Positions 1 to 6,172 of a DNA stretch of 8,051 nucleotides are shown here, piece by piece. Position 1 is the stretch's first letter. Every line of letters begins with the position of its first letter. The DNA is taken from NCBI GenBank assembly GCA_947465645.1, contig CANIBQ010000147.1, positions 1 through 8,051 of the forward strand, read 5' to 3'. The DNA is from Acidobacteriota bacterium (GTDB lineage: Bacteria; Acidobacteriota; Vicinamibacteria; Vicinamibacterales; UBA2999). The position numbers were made by a program, and so were the translations under genes. Below the pieces are notes generated by a model. It worked only from the letters and a program-made list of their open reading frames with translations, searched no databases and was not told the DNA's origin.

Positions 1-10
1 AAAAAACGGG

Positions 11-40
11 TTGAGCTAGAGGGCCGCAGATCGCTACAAT
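11..40 (+). promoter_or_regulatory. Predicted sigma-70-type promoter for the DGQHR gene
   Basis: A TTGAGC box (11-16, 4 of 6 matches to TTGACA) and a TACAAT box (35-40, 5 of 6 matches to TATAAT) are separated by 18 nt. Transcription would start near 47 and give a leader of about 40 nt before the ATG at 89. That leader carries a purine-rich ribosome binding site, GGAG at 75-78 running into AGGGA at 79-83, at suitable distance from the ATG. The boxes are seen in the sequence; promoter activity is inferred. Confidence 0.5.
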
Positions 41-88
41 TCGCCTCTTCCGTGTGTCGGCATCAGCCAGCTCCGGAGAGGGACCTAC

Positions 89-1219
89 ATGATAAACGTG
101 GCTGCCATCCGGATGCAGCAGTTCGGCGTGCAGTTTTACCAGGCGTCGCTCACTGCGGGGGACATCGACAAGCTCGTACGGTTCGAGGTGCTCAACTACG
201 GGGAATCCGGGCAGCCGCCTGTCCGCGGCGGCAAGAAGAAGGCCCCCTCGAAGGTCAACTGGGATCTGCTCGAGCGGCGGATCGCGTCGAGCGAGAAGGC
301 CTACCAGCGTCAGATCATCAGGCGAAAGATCGACGAACTGGTGCAGTACTACGAGCAATGCCGCCAGGCGCGCGACCTGCCGTCGATCCCCGGCGCCGTC
401 ATCATCTCCTGCGACGAGAAACTGACCTTTGAGCCGATCGAGGCCGGAGCCGTCGTCGGCCGCCTCAAGGTGCCCGAGCGCGAAGGCATCCTCCGCGCGA
501 TCGACGGCCAGCACCGCCTGCTCGCGCTCCACGCGGACATCGAGAACATGGACGACGACTTCTCGGTTCCGGCGATCATCTTCGACCGCCTGCCCGAAGA
601 CCACGTCGTGCAGATGTTCGTCACCATCAACGCCAAGCACACGCGCCTGAACGCCTCGCACCTGGTGAGCCTCTCCGGCCGGCAGCTGTATCGCGATGAA
701 GCGCTGGCGGCGGCGCATGACGTCGTCCGCGCACTGAACGATCGCGACGACTCGCCGCTGCACGGGGAGATCAAGCTGCTCGGCGTCGGGCGCGGCCGTG
801 TCGCGCAGGCGCCCCTGGCGCAGGAGCTCAAGAAGCTCTTCTCGAGCGACGCGTTCGGCGGTCCGAAAAAGACGGCCGATTTCCTGGGCGATTCGAAGCG
901 GTTCTACGTGAACTATTTCAAACAGATCTCGGTCGTGTTCGGCGCCGCGTGGAACGGCCGCAAGTACAGCATCAAGTCGGCTTCCGCCCTGCGCGCCTTC
1001 GTGCGCGTGGCGCCAGACGTGGTGCGGCGTCTCGATCAGGAGCATGCGGACCGCAGTGACTTCCGGGCGATCGGGCGGGTGATTGCGCCGTGGGGCCGCC
1101 GTATCGGCGATCTTCGGTTCGAAACCGAGGGCGCGTGGAAGCGCACCGGCAACACGGTTGAGCAGCTAGCCCGCGAGCTCAAGCTGGCGCTCGAGTATCC
1201 GGAAGGCGCTGGGGTCTAG
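89..1219 (+). CDS. DGQHR-domain protein, DndB-like family
   Basis: The 376-residue product carries the diagnostic DGQHR motif at 139-143, inside AIDGQHRLLAL, followed about 35 residues later by FVTINAKHTRLN (177-188). That matches the second conserved block (F..IN....) of the DGQHR/DndB family. The family includes DndB, a regulator linked to DNA phosphorothioation, and DpdB of the 7-deazaguanine DNA-modification cluster, but also many stand-alone members of unknown role. No signal peptide or membrane segment is visible, so a cytoplasmic protein is likely. The N-terminal 60 residues include a basic patch (GGKKKAPSK, 48-55 region), and the C-terminal half is basic and partly helical. The start is supported by a good Shine-Dalgarno sequence and an upstream promoter. 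No dnd, dpd or restriction genes are in the window, so the function cannot be assigned by context. Family assignment is firm; a DNA-binding or regulatory role is inference. Confidence 0.85.
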   Translation: MINVAAIRMQQFGVQFYQASLTAGDIDKLVRFEVLNYGESGQPPVRGGKKKAPSKVNWDLLERRIASSEKAYQRQIIRRKIDELVQYYEQCRQARDLPSIPGAVIISCDEKLTFEPIEAGAVVGRLKVPEREGILRAIDGQHRLLALHADIENMDDDFSVPAIIFDRLPEDHVVQMFVTINAKHTRLNASHLVSLSGRQLYRDEALAAAHDVVRALNDRDDSPLHGEIKLLGVGRGRVAQAPLAQELKKLFSSDAFGGPKKTADFLGDSKRFYVNYFKQISVVFGAAWNGRKYSIKSASALRAFVRVAPDVVRRLDQEHADRSDFRAIGRVIAPWGRRIGDLRFETEGAWKRTGNTVEQLARELKLALEYPEGAGV

Positions 1220-1225
1220 GCGTAC

Positions 1226-1265
1226 AAAAAAAATCAGGACGGGCGCCTGACGGCGCCCGTCCTGA
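1226..1265 (-). terminator. Strong intrinsic terminator, minus-strand orientation
   Basis: Bases 1234-1247 (TCAGGACGGGCGCC) and 1252-1265 are perfect reverse complements, giving a 14-bp GC-rich stem with a 4-nt loop (1248-1251). Read on the minus strand the hairpin is followed directly by eight T residues (complement of A8 at 1226-1233), the classical Rho-independent layout. Read on the plus strand the A-tract precedes the hairpin and no T-tract follows, so it would be at most a weak terminator for the DGQHR gene, which stops at 1219. No minus-strand protein gene ends here, which is the main argument for the RNA gene listed next. Confidence 0.85.
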
Positions 1266-1407
1266 GAATGCCGGCCTGGCTCCCCCCAGCACTTACGGCT
1301 CCACGCCGTAAGCCACAGACCGACGAGTACCCTTAGGGCAACGGACGTGCCGCGCCAATTCCTTAGAACAATCCACAATCGCCCGCAGACCGGCTTTCAG
1401 GAATGAA
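1226..1407 (-). ncRNA. Candidate structured non-coding RNA, class unknown
   Basis: Four coherent signs are visible on the minus strand of the gap between the DGQHR gene and pxpA. (1) A canonical terminator closes the unit at 1226-1265. (2) Bases 1387-1401 and 1261-1277 can pair as a closing helix of about 15 bp: 5 bp (1397-1401 with 1261-1265), 2 A-U pairs, then 8 bp (1387-1394 with 1270-1277), with single-base bulges at 1266 and 1269. (3) A perfect 8-bp hairpin with a 5-nt loop lies inside (1292-1299 with 1305-1312). (4) A TGTAAT box (minus strand, 1414-1419) would place the 5' end near 1407, just before the closing helix; no good -35 box accompanies it. The predicted transcript is about 180 nt and no open reading frame fits it. 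Size and end-to-end closing helix are reminiscent of 6S RNA, but I do not recognise 6S, SRP, RNase P, tmRNA or riboswitch consensus bases. The 5' end is a guess. Confidence 0.45.
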
Positions 1408-1445
1408 GGAGAAATTACAGGGCTGTTCGCGGACCGACCCCAGCC

Positions 1446-2204
1446 ATGCGGGTTGACCTGAACGCTGACGTCGGCGAGTCGTCTGGCGCGTGGTCTCTGG
1501 GGCAGGACCCGGCGCTGATGCGCTCGATTACCTCGGCCAGCGTGGCCTGCGGCTTTCACGCCGGCGATCCGGGGGTGATGCGCGCCACGGTCGCGCTGGC
1601 CCTGGAGCATGGCGTAGCCGTCGGCGCCCATCCCGGGTTTCCCGACCTGGCAGGCTTCGGACGCCGCGAGCTGCAGGTTTCCCCGCGAGACGTCGAGGAT
1701 TTCGTCGTCTACCAGATCGGCGCGCTGGCTGCCATCGCCGCCGCTCAGGGCGTGCGCCTGCAGCACGTCAAGCCGCATGGCGCGCTCTTCAACATGGCCG
1801 TCCGCGACGCGGCGCTTGCCGATGCCATTGCACGCGCCGTGACCTTGATCGATAGGTCGATGATCCTCTTCGGGCTTCCAGGCTCGGAGCTCGTGGCCGC
1901 CGGCACGCGGGCCGGCCTGCGCACCGCGTGCGAGGCCTTCGCCGACCGCGCCTATCGGTCCGACGGGACGCTGGTGCCGCGACAGGAAGAAGGCGCCGTG
2001 ATTCACGACGCGGCGGCGGTGGAGCAGCGCGTGATGGCCATGGTGCGCGATCAGGCGGTGCGGGCGATCGACGGCACGCGTGTTCCGCTCACCGTCGACA
2101 CGATCTGCGTGCACGGCGACACACCCGGCGCCGCCGGGCTCGCGGCCGGCATCCGCGCGTCGCTCGAGAAAGCGGGCGTGGAGGTCAAGGCGCTGAGGGG
2201 ATGA
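1446..2204 (+). CDS. pxpA: LamB/YcsF family protein, 5-oxoprolinase subunit A
   Basis: This 252-residue protein is full length for the family and shows its motifs in order: DLNADVGES (4-12), SVACGFHAGDP (32-42), GAHPGFPDL (60-68), HVKPHGALFN (107-116), EAFADRAYRSDGTLVPR (163-179) and CVHGDTPGA (221-229). PxpA works with PxpB and PxpC in ATP-dependent opening of 5-oxoproline (pyroglutamate) to glutamate in the cytoplasm. The first motif directly after the ATG fixes the start; upstream in the same frame a stop at 1404-1406 is met with no other start codon between. No Shine-Dalgarno sequence is evident close to the ATG (the nearest, GAAGGAG at 1405-1411, is 34 nt away). No pxpB or pxpC lies next to it: the downstream neighbour is a convergent acyl-CoA ligase whose 3' end overlaps by 20 nt. 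Function by family is solid; complex formation needs partners encoded elsewhere. Confidence 0.93.
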   Translation: MRVDLNADVGESSGAWSLGQDPALMRSITSASVACGFHAGDPGVMRATVALALEHGVAVGAHPGFPDLAGFGRRELQVSPRDVEDFVVYQIGALAAIAAAQGVRLQHVKPHGALFNMAVRDAALADAIARAVTLIDRSMILFGLPGSELVAAGTRAGLRTACEAFADRAYRSDGTLVPRQEEGAVIHDAAAVEQRVMAMVRDQAVRAIDGTRVPLTVDTICVHGDTPGAAGLAAGIRASLEKAGVEVKALRG

Positions 2205-3888
2205 CGCGCTTGTCTTCCGCGACGAGCAGTCGCCGAAGCACCTTCCCGACCATCGTCTTCGGAAGGTCGTTTCTGAATTCGACCTGCGCCGGCACCTTGT
2301 AGGGCGCCAGCTTGTCGCGGCAGTAGTCGCGAAGCGCGGCCTCGGTTGCCGTCTCCCCGGCCTTCAGCACGACCCACGCCTTCGGCACCTCGCCCTTCGC
2401 GTCATCGGGGATTCCCGCGACCGCCACTTCCATGACGGCCGGATGCGCCGACAGCACTTCCTCAATCTCACGCGGCCACACCTGGAAGCCGCTGGTCTTC
2501 ATCATGTCCTTCTTGCGATCGACGAGGAAGATGTACCCCTCCGCATCCATGTACGCGAGGTCGCCCGTATGAATCCACGGTTCCCCCTCGCCATGCCGGC
2601 GCAGCGTGTCGGCCGTCTCCGAGGCGTTCTGCCAGTACTCGGCCATGTGCTGGGGCGCGCGCATGATCAGCTCGCCGACGGTGCCGGGGTCCACGTCACG
2701 GTCGCCGTGCTCGGCTTCGACGATGCGCACGTCCACGTCAGGAAGCGGGAGGCCGATGGATCCAATCTTGTTCGTGCCCTGCACCGGGTTCACGCAGCAC
2801 GCCATCATGCCTTCGGTAAGCGAGTAGCCCTCTATGAGCCGCGCCCCTGTCTTCTCCTCGAACTGGCGCTTCGTCTCGGCCATCAACGCGGCCGCGCCGG
2901 AGAAGCACAGCTTGATGGAGCTGAGGTCCACCTTGCCCGCGCGCACGTCGGGATGGTTGAGGATCGCGTTGTACAGCGTCGGGATACCGTTGAAGAACGC
3001 CGGCTTCACCTGCTTGATCGTCTTGAGCAGGTCGCCGATGTCGCGCGGGTTCGGCACGAGCGACAGCGGATTGGGTGAGACGAACGCCAGCGGCTGCACG
3101 CCGACATTCGCGTACACGTGGAACATCGGCAGCGGCAGCATGATGATGTCGGTCCACGGCGTCTTCGCCGACTTCGTCCACTCGAACAACTGGAGGCCCG
3201 CCGCGATGTAATCGCGGTGAAGACCCACCACGCCCTTCGGCGTCCCCGTCGTCCCGCCGCTCGAGAGGATGACGGCTCGATCCGAAGGGCGGACGGTCAC
3301 CTCCGGCCGCGGCGATGACCGATGTTCCCGCAGCACGTCCTGGAGCCAGCGATCGCCCCTCGCCAATGAAATGCGATGTCCGCCCTTCTTCTCCTTGAAC
3401 AGCGTGAAGAGGATCCGCAGCACCGGGGGCAGGTATTCCTTGATCGAGGTGGCAATCACCTCGCGCACCTGGGTGCGGAGCTGGATGTTCTTGATGCGCT
3501 GGTAAAAGGGTGTCAGCGCCACGACGATCGTGGCACCGGTGGAGCTGATGGCCGCCTCCAGTTCCCGCTCCGCGTAGATCGGATTCAGCGGGACGACGAT
3601 CGCGCCGGCCTTCCATGCGCCGAATTCAGCAATGAAGAACTGAGGGCAGTTGGGCAGCAGCAGGGCGACGCGGTCACCCGGCCGGACGGCGAGCGCGGCC
3701 AGCGCCGCGGCAAACGCGGTGCTCTGCGAGTCGAGGTCGCCGTAGGAGACCGTCGACCCCTTGAAGAGCAGCGCGGGCTTGGCGGCGTGATCGCCAGCCA
3801 GGCCCGTCAGGCAGTCAACGAGGGTCTGGTCAGGATACGTGAGGTTCGGCGGAACGCCGGAATCGTAGTGGGCCAGCCAGGGTCGCAC
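2185..3888 (-). CDS. Long-chain fatty-acid--CoA ligase, FadD-like AMP-forming synthetase
   Basis: The 567-residue product activates a carboxylic acid, probably a long-chain fatty acid, to the acyl-adenylate and then to acyl-CoA. Adenylate-forming motifs are complete: P-loop SSGGTTGTPKGV (209-220), EGYSLTEG (353-360), TGDLAYMD (441-448), the hinge and CoA-phase block DRKKDMMKTSGFQVWPREIE (457-476), and C-terminal PKTMVGKVLRR (543-553) with the catalytic lysine at 549. The N-terminus PWLAHYDSGVP resembles FadD-type enzymes and supports the GTG start at 3888; a stop codon lies four codons upstream in frame (3898-3900), so no longer start exists. Residues 152-168 are hydrophobic/basic and could attach to the membrane. 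There is no Shine-Dalgarno sequence. It lies 117 nt downstream of argF on the same strand, separated by a GTGCAC repeat array, so read-through from the arg operon is possible but a separate promoter looks likelier. Substrate chain length is inference. Confidence 0.94.
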   Translation of the reverse strand: MRPWLAHYDSGVPPNLTYPDQTLVDCLTGLAGDHAAKPALLFKGSTVSYGDLDSQSTAFAAALAALAVRPGDRVALLLPNCPQFFIAEFGAWKAGAIVVPLNPIYAERELEAAISSTGATIVVALTPFYQRIKNIQLRTQVREVIATSIKEYLPPVLRILFTLFKEKKGGHRISLARGDRWLQDVLREHRSSPRPEVTVRPSDRAVILSSGGTTGTPKGVVGLHRDYIAAGLQLFEWTKSAKTPWTDIIMLPLPMFHVYANVGVQPLAFVSPNPLSLVPNPRDIGDLLKTIKQVKPAFFNGIPTLYNAILNHPDVRAGKVDLSSIKLCFSGAAALMAETKRQFEEKTGARLIEGYSLTEGMMACCVNPVQGTNKIGSIGLPLPDVDVRIVEAEHGDRDVDPGTVGELIMRAPQHMAEYWQNASETADTLRRHGEGEPWIHTGDLAYMDAEGYIFLVDRKKDMMKTSGFQVWPREIEEVLSAHPAVMEVAVAGIPDDAKGEVPKAWVVLKAGETATEAALRDYCRDKLAPYKVPAQVEFRNDLPKTMVGKVLRRLLVAEDKRVIPSAP

Positions 3889-3894
3889 GGCGAC

Positions 3895-3900
3895 ATTCTA
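3895..3900 (-). promoter_or_regulatory. Possible -10 box for a leaderless acyl-CoA ligase mRNA
   Basis: On the minus strand the hexamer TAGAAT matches TATAAT at 5 of 6 positions. Transcription starting about 7 nt downstream would begin at or beside the GTG initiation codon at 3888. The best upstream TTG-containing hexamer (TTGCAC) is only 15 nt away and poorly matched, so the -35 side is weak or may be replaced by an activator bound to the adjacent GTGCAC palindromes. Confidence 0.3.
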
Positions 3901-4005
3901 GTGCACCGTGCACTCGTGCAATGTGCAAAGGGCGTGTGCTACGTGCCACGTGCACCTGCACGTGCACCCGCACCCTGCACCTGCACCTGCACGTGCACTG
4001 TGCAC
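3901..4005. repeat. GTGCAC palindrome / CTGCAC tandem array
   Basis: This intergenic stretch between argF and the acyl-CoA ligase is almost entirely built from imperfect 6-7-base units. The self-complementary hexamer GTGCAC occurs six times (starting at 3901, 3908, 3950, 3962, 3993 and 4000). The two ends are the near-identical doublets GTGCACCGTGCAC (3901-3913) and GTGCACTGTGCAC (3993-4005), which are also inverted repeats of each other apart from the spacer base. Units of the CTGCAC, CCGCAC and CCTGCAC type fill 3956-3992, and degenerate GTGCA, GTGTGC and GTGCCAC copies fill 3916-3955. The right end touches the argF stop codon and the left end touches the TAGAAT box. The array could act as a regulator-binding region, as a stem-forming mRNA spacer or terminator, or be slippage-generated sequence without function. 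No T-tract terminator is present. Confidence 0.8.
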
Positions 4006-4956
4006 TTAACCGAGCAGCATCAGAAGCAGTGCCTTCTGCGTGTGCAGGCGATTCTCGGCCTGGTCGAAGACGACCGAGACGGGCGACTCGAATACCTCGG
4101 CAGATACTTCTTCCCCGCGGTGCGCCGGAAGGCAGTGCATGAAGAGGGCGCCCGACGGCGCGGCGGCCATCAGCGCGCGGTTGACCTGATAGTCGGCGAA
4201 CGCGATCCTGCGCGCGGCGGCCTCGCTTTCCTCGCCCATCGACGCCCAGACGTCGGTGTACACGGCGTCCGCGGCCGCCACCGCCTCTGTGGGGTCACGG
4301 AACAGCCGCACCTGGGCGCCGTCTCGCGCCGACCGCATCGCATCGTCGACGACGCGCGCGGGAAGCTCGAAGCCGGCAGGCGACGCGACGTGCAGCGACA
4401 TGCCGAGCATGGGCGCCGCGTGGGCAAGCGACGTCGCGGTGTTGTTGCCGTCACCGACATAGGCGAGCGTGCGGCCGCGACAGCTTCCCCAGCGCTCGCG
4501 CACCGTCAGCATGTCGGCCAGCGCCTGGCACGGATGCTCGTCGTCGGTCAGGGCGTTGATGACGCGCATGTTCGGCGCCGCCGCCGCGATCGCCGTGACT
4601 TTTGCCTGCGCGTAGGTCCGGACGACGATCGCGTCTACCCAGCGCTCGAGATTGCGGGCGACGTCCTGCAGCGGCTCGCGAATGCCTTCGGCAAACTGCG
4701 CGGGAACGTCCAGCGTTTCACCGCCGAGCTCACGCGTGGCGATCTCGAACGTCGATCGAGTCCGCAGCGAGGGTTTTTCGAAGAGCATCGCGACATGCCG
4801 GCCCTCGAGCGCCGTAGCCGTTGGCGCCTTGCGCCGCAGCGTGCGGTCGGCCTTCAGTTGCGCGGAGATGTCGAGCAGGCGGACCAACTCCGCCGGAGAC
4901 AGATCCCTGACCGAGATGAAGTCTTTCGGGGGCCGTTTAAGTTCTGTACTCGCCAT
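4006..4956 (-). CDS. argF: Ornithine carbamoyltransferase
   Basis: The 316-residue enzyme condenses ornithine with carbamoyl phosphate to give citrulline in arginine biosynthesis. Family signatures are present: carbamoyl-phosphate loop FEKPSLRTRSTFE (59-71), HPCQALAD (141-148), DVWASMGEE (235-243) and the catalytic-cysteine block MHCLPAHRGEEV (273-284). The phosphate loop reads S-L-R-T-R rather than the commonest S-T-R-T-R. Length is normal. The start ATG at 4956 lies inside the end of argJ (20-nt overlap) with no obvious Shine-Dalgarno sequence, so translation is probably coupled to argJ. It is the last arg gene of the operon; the stop codon abuts the GTGCAC array. Acetyl- or succinylornithine carbamoyltransferases share the fold, but an upstream argJ that releases free ornithine favours the ornithine enzyme. 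Confidence 0.95.
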   Translation of the reverse strand: MASTELKRPPKDFISVRDLSPAELVRLLDISAQLKADRTLRRKAPTATALEGRHVAMLFEKPSLRTRSTFEIATRELGGETLDVPAQFAEGIREPLQDVARNLERWVDAIVVRTYAQAKVTAIAAAAPNMRVINALTDDEHPCQALADMLTVRERWGSCRGRTLAYVGDGNNTATSLAHAAPMLGMSLHVASPAGFELPARVVDDAMRSARDGAQVRLFRDPTEAVAAADAVYTDVWASMGEESEAAARRIAFADYQVNRALMAAAPSGALFMHCLPAHRGEEVSAEVFESPVSVVFDQAENRLHTQKALLLMLLG

Positions 4957-6172
4957 TGATTCGCACGTATTCCGCGCTCAGGTCGCATCCCCAGATCGTG
5001 GCTTCGGCGCGCCCGCCACCCAGGTTGACGTCGATCTGCACGGTGCTCTTCTTCAGTTGCTCTGCCGCCTGCGGCGCGGCCTCGTCGTGCGGAAGGCCAT
5101 TCTCGAACAGCAACACGCCGCCGACGCGCACGGTCGCGCGGTCGACGTCGAACATCACGCCCGCGCGTCCGGCCGCGGCGAGAATGCGTCCCCAGTTCGG
5201 GTCGGCGCCATGCACGGCCGTCTTCACGAGCGGCGAGTTCGCGATCGTGCGCGCGACCTGCCTCGCATCGTCCACGGTGCGCGCGTCGCGCACGGTGACC
5301 GCGATCAGCTTGGTGGCGCCTTCGCCGCCCCTGACGATGCCGAGTGCCAGCTCGCGCGAGACGGCGAGAAATCCCTCGAGCAACGCCGGGTAGAGATCGT
5401 CGTCGATGACGACGCCGCTGGCGCCGGAGGCGAGTGCAAAGAGGGAATCATTGGTCGAGCATTCGCCGTCAACGGTGATGGCGTTGAATGTGTCGCGCGC
5501 GGATTCCGTGAGCACGCGTTTCAGGAGCGGCGGAGCCACCTGGGCGTCGGTGGTCAGGAATCCAAGCATGGTGGCCATGTTTGGCTCGATCATGCCGGAG
5601 CCCTTGGCCGTGCCGCCGACCGTGAAGGATCCCTGAGGCGTGTTGACCGTGACCGCGTGCTCCTTGGGGAACGGATCGGTGGTCATGATCGCCCGAGCCG
5701 TCTCGGCGCCCTTGCCGCGCGCGAGCGTTCCGGTGGCGGCTCGAATGCCGGGCACGACCTTGTCCATCTTCAACCCGACGCCGATGACGCCCGTTGACGC
5801 GACGAGCACGGCATCGGGGGAGCAGCCCAGGGACCCTGCCGTCTCGAAGGCCATCCGCTCCGCGTTTGCGAGCCCCTCGGTGCCGGTGCACGCGTTGGCG
5901 CAGCCACTGTTCACCACGATCGCCCGCGCCAGCCCGTGCGTGTGATCGAGGTGCTGCCGTGAGACAAGCACCGGCGCGGCCTTGGCCAGGTTGGTGGTAA
6001 ACAGCGCCGCGGCCGACGAGAGCGAATCCGCCGCGACCACCGCCAGATCGAGCGCGGCGGGAGATTTCTTGATGCCGCAGTGAAGAGCGCTCGACGTGAA
6101 ACCCAGGGGTGCCGTCACCCCGCCGGTCGCCGCCGAAATGTCGAAGCCTCGTTCCGACGTCATGTCAGCCAT
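4937..6172 (-). CDS. argJ: Bifunctional glutamate N-acetyltransferase / amino-acid acetyltransferase
   Basis: ArgJ moves the acetyl group from N-acetylornithine to glutamate, releasing ornithine and regenerating N-acetylglutamate; some members also use acetyl-CoA. Counting from the ATG at 6172 (411 residues), the motifs are GGVTAPLGF (17-25), CGIKKS (32-37), NSGCANACTG (88-97), the oxyanion-hole STGVIG (126-131), the autoprocessing site KGSGMIEPNMATML (190-203) with the expected cleavage before Thr201 (alpha/beta subunits, nucleophilic Thr), TVDGECSTNDS (233-243) and HGADPNWGRI (321-330). The C-terminus YVRINGEYRT is typical. The reading frame stays open to 6598, but that extension only mirrors argA in another frame and has no family match. 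Start choices are ATG 6172 (8-nt overlap with argA) or ATG 6163, one base after the argA stop (TGACATG); the second gives 408 residues and is equally plausible. Neither has a clear Shine-Dalgarno sequence, so coupling to argA is expected. Confidence 0.96.
   Translation of the reverse strand: MADMTSERGFDISAATGGVTAPLGFTSSALHCGIKKSPAALDLAVVAADSLSSAAALFTTNLAKAAPVLVSRQHLDHTHGLARAIVVNSGCANACTGTEGLANAERMAFETAGSLGCSPDAVLVASTGVIGVGLKMDKVVPGIRAATGTLARGKGAETARAIMTTDPFPKEHAVTVNTPQGSFTVGGTAKGSGMIEPNMATMLGFLTTDAQVAPPLLKRVLTESARDTFNAITVDGECSTNDSLFALASGASGVVIDDDLYPALLEGFLAVSRELALGIVRGGEGATKLIAVTVRDARTVDDARQVARTIANSPLVKTAVHGADPNWGRILAAAGRAGVMFDVDRATVRVGGVLLFENGLPHDEAAPQAAEQLKKSTVQIDVNLGGGRAEATIWGCDLSAEYVRINGEYRT

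Noticed and set aside
1403..1456. Short open frame of 17 codons overlapping the pxpA start, a possible leader peptide
   Set aside because: Its only purine-rich segment is directly at the ATG, the codons show no regulatory pattern, and it overlaps the putative RNA promoter region.
1293..2114. Minus-strand open frame of 273 codons running from pxpA into the gap
   Set aside because: Antisense to pxpA with a His/Arg/Gly-rich, low-information product. It would end before the terminator, but its sequence looks like a shadow; the terminator is better explained by an RNA gene.
3901..4005. Possible CRISPR array
   Set aside because: Units are 6-7 bases, degenerate and without unique spacers; no cas genes are nearby.
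3376..4959. Plus-strand open frame of 527 codons
   Set aside because: It lies antisense to the ligase and argF and crosses the repeat array; composition is Arg/Gly/Val-rich with no family motif. It is a GC-driven shadow of the real minus-strand genes.
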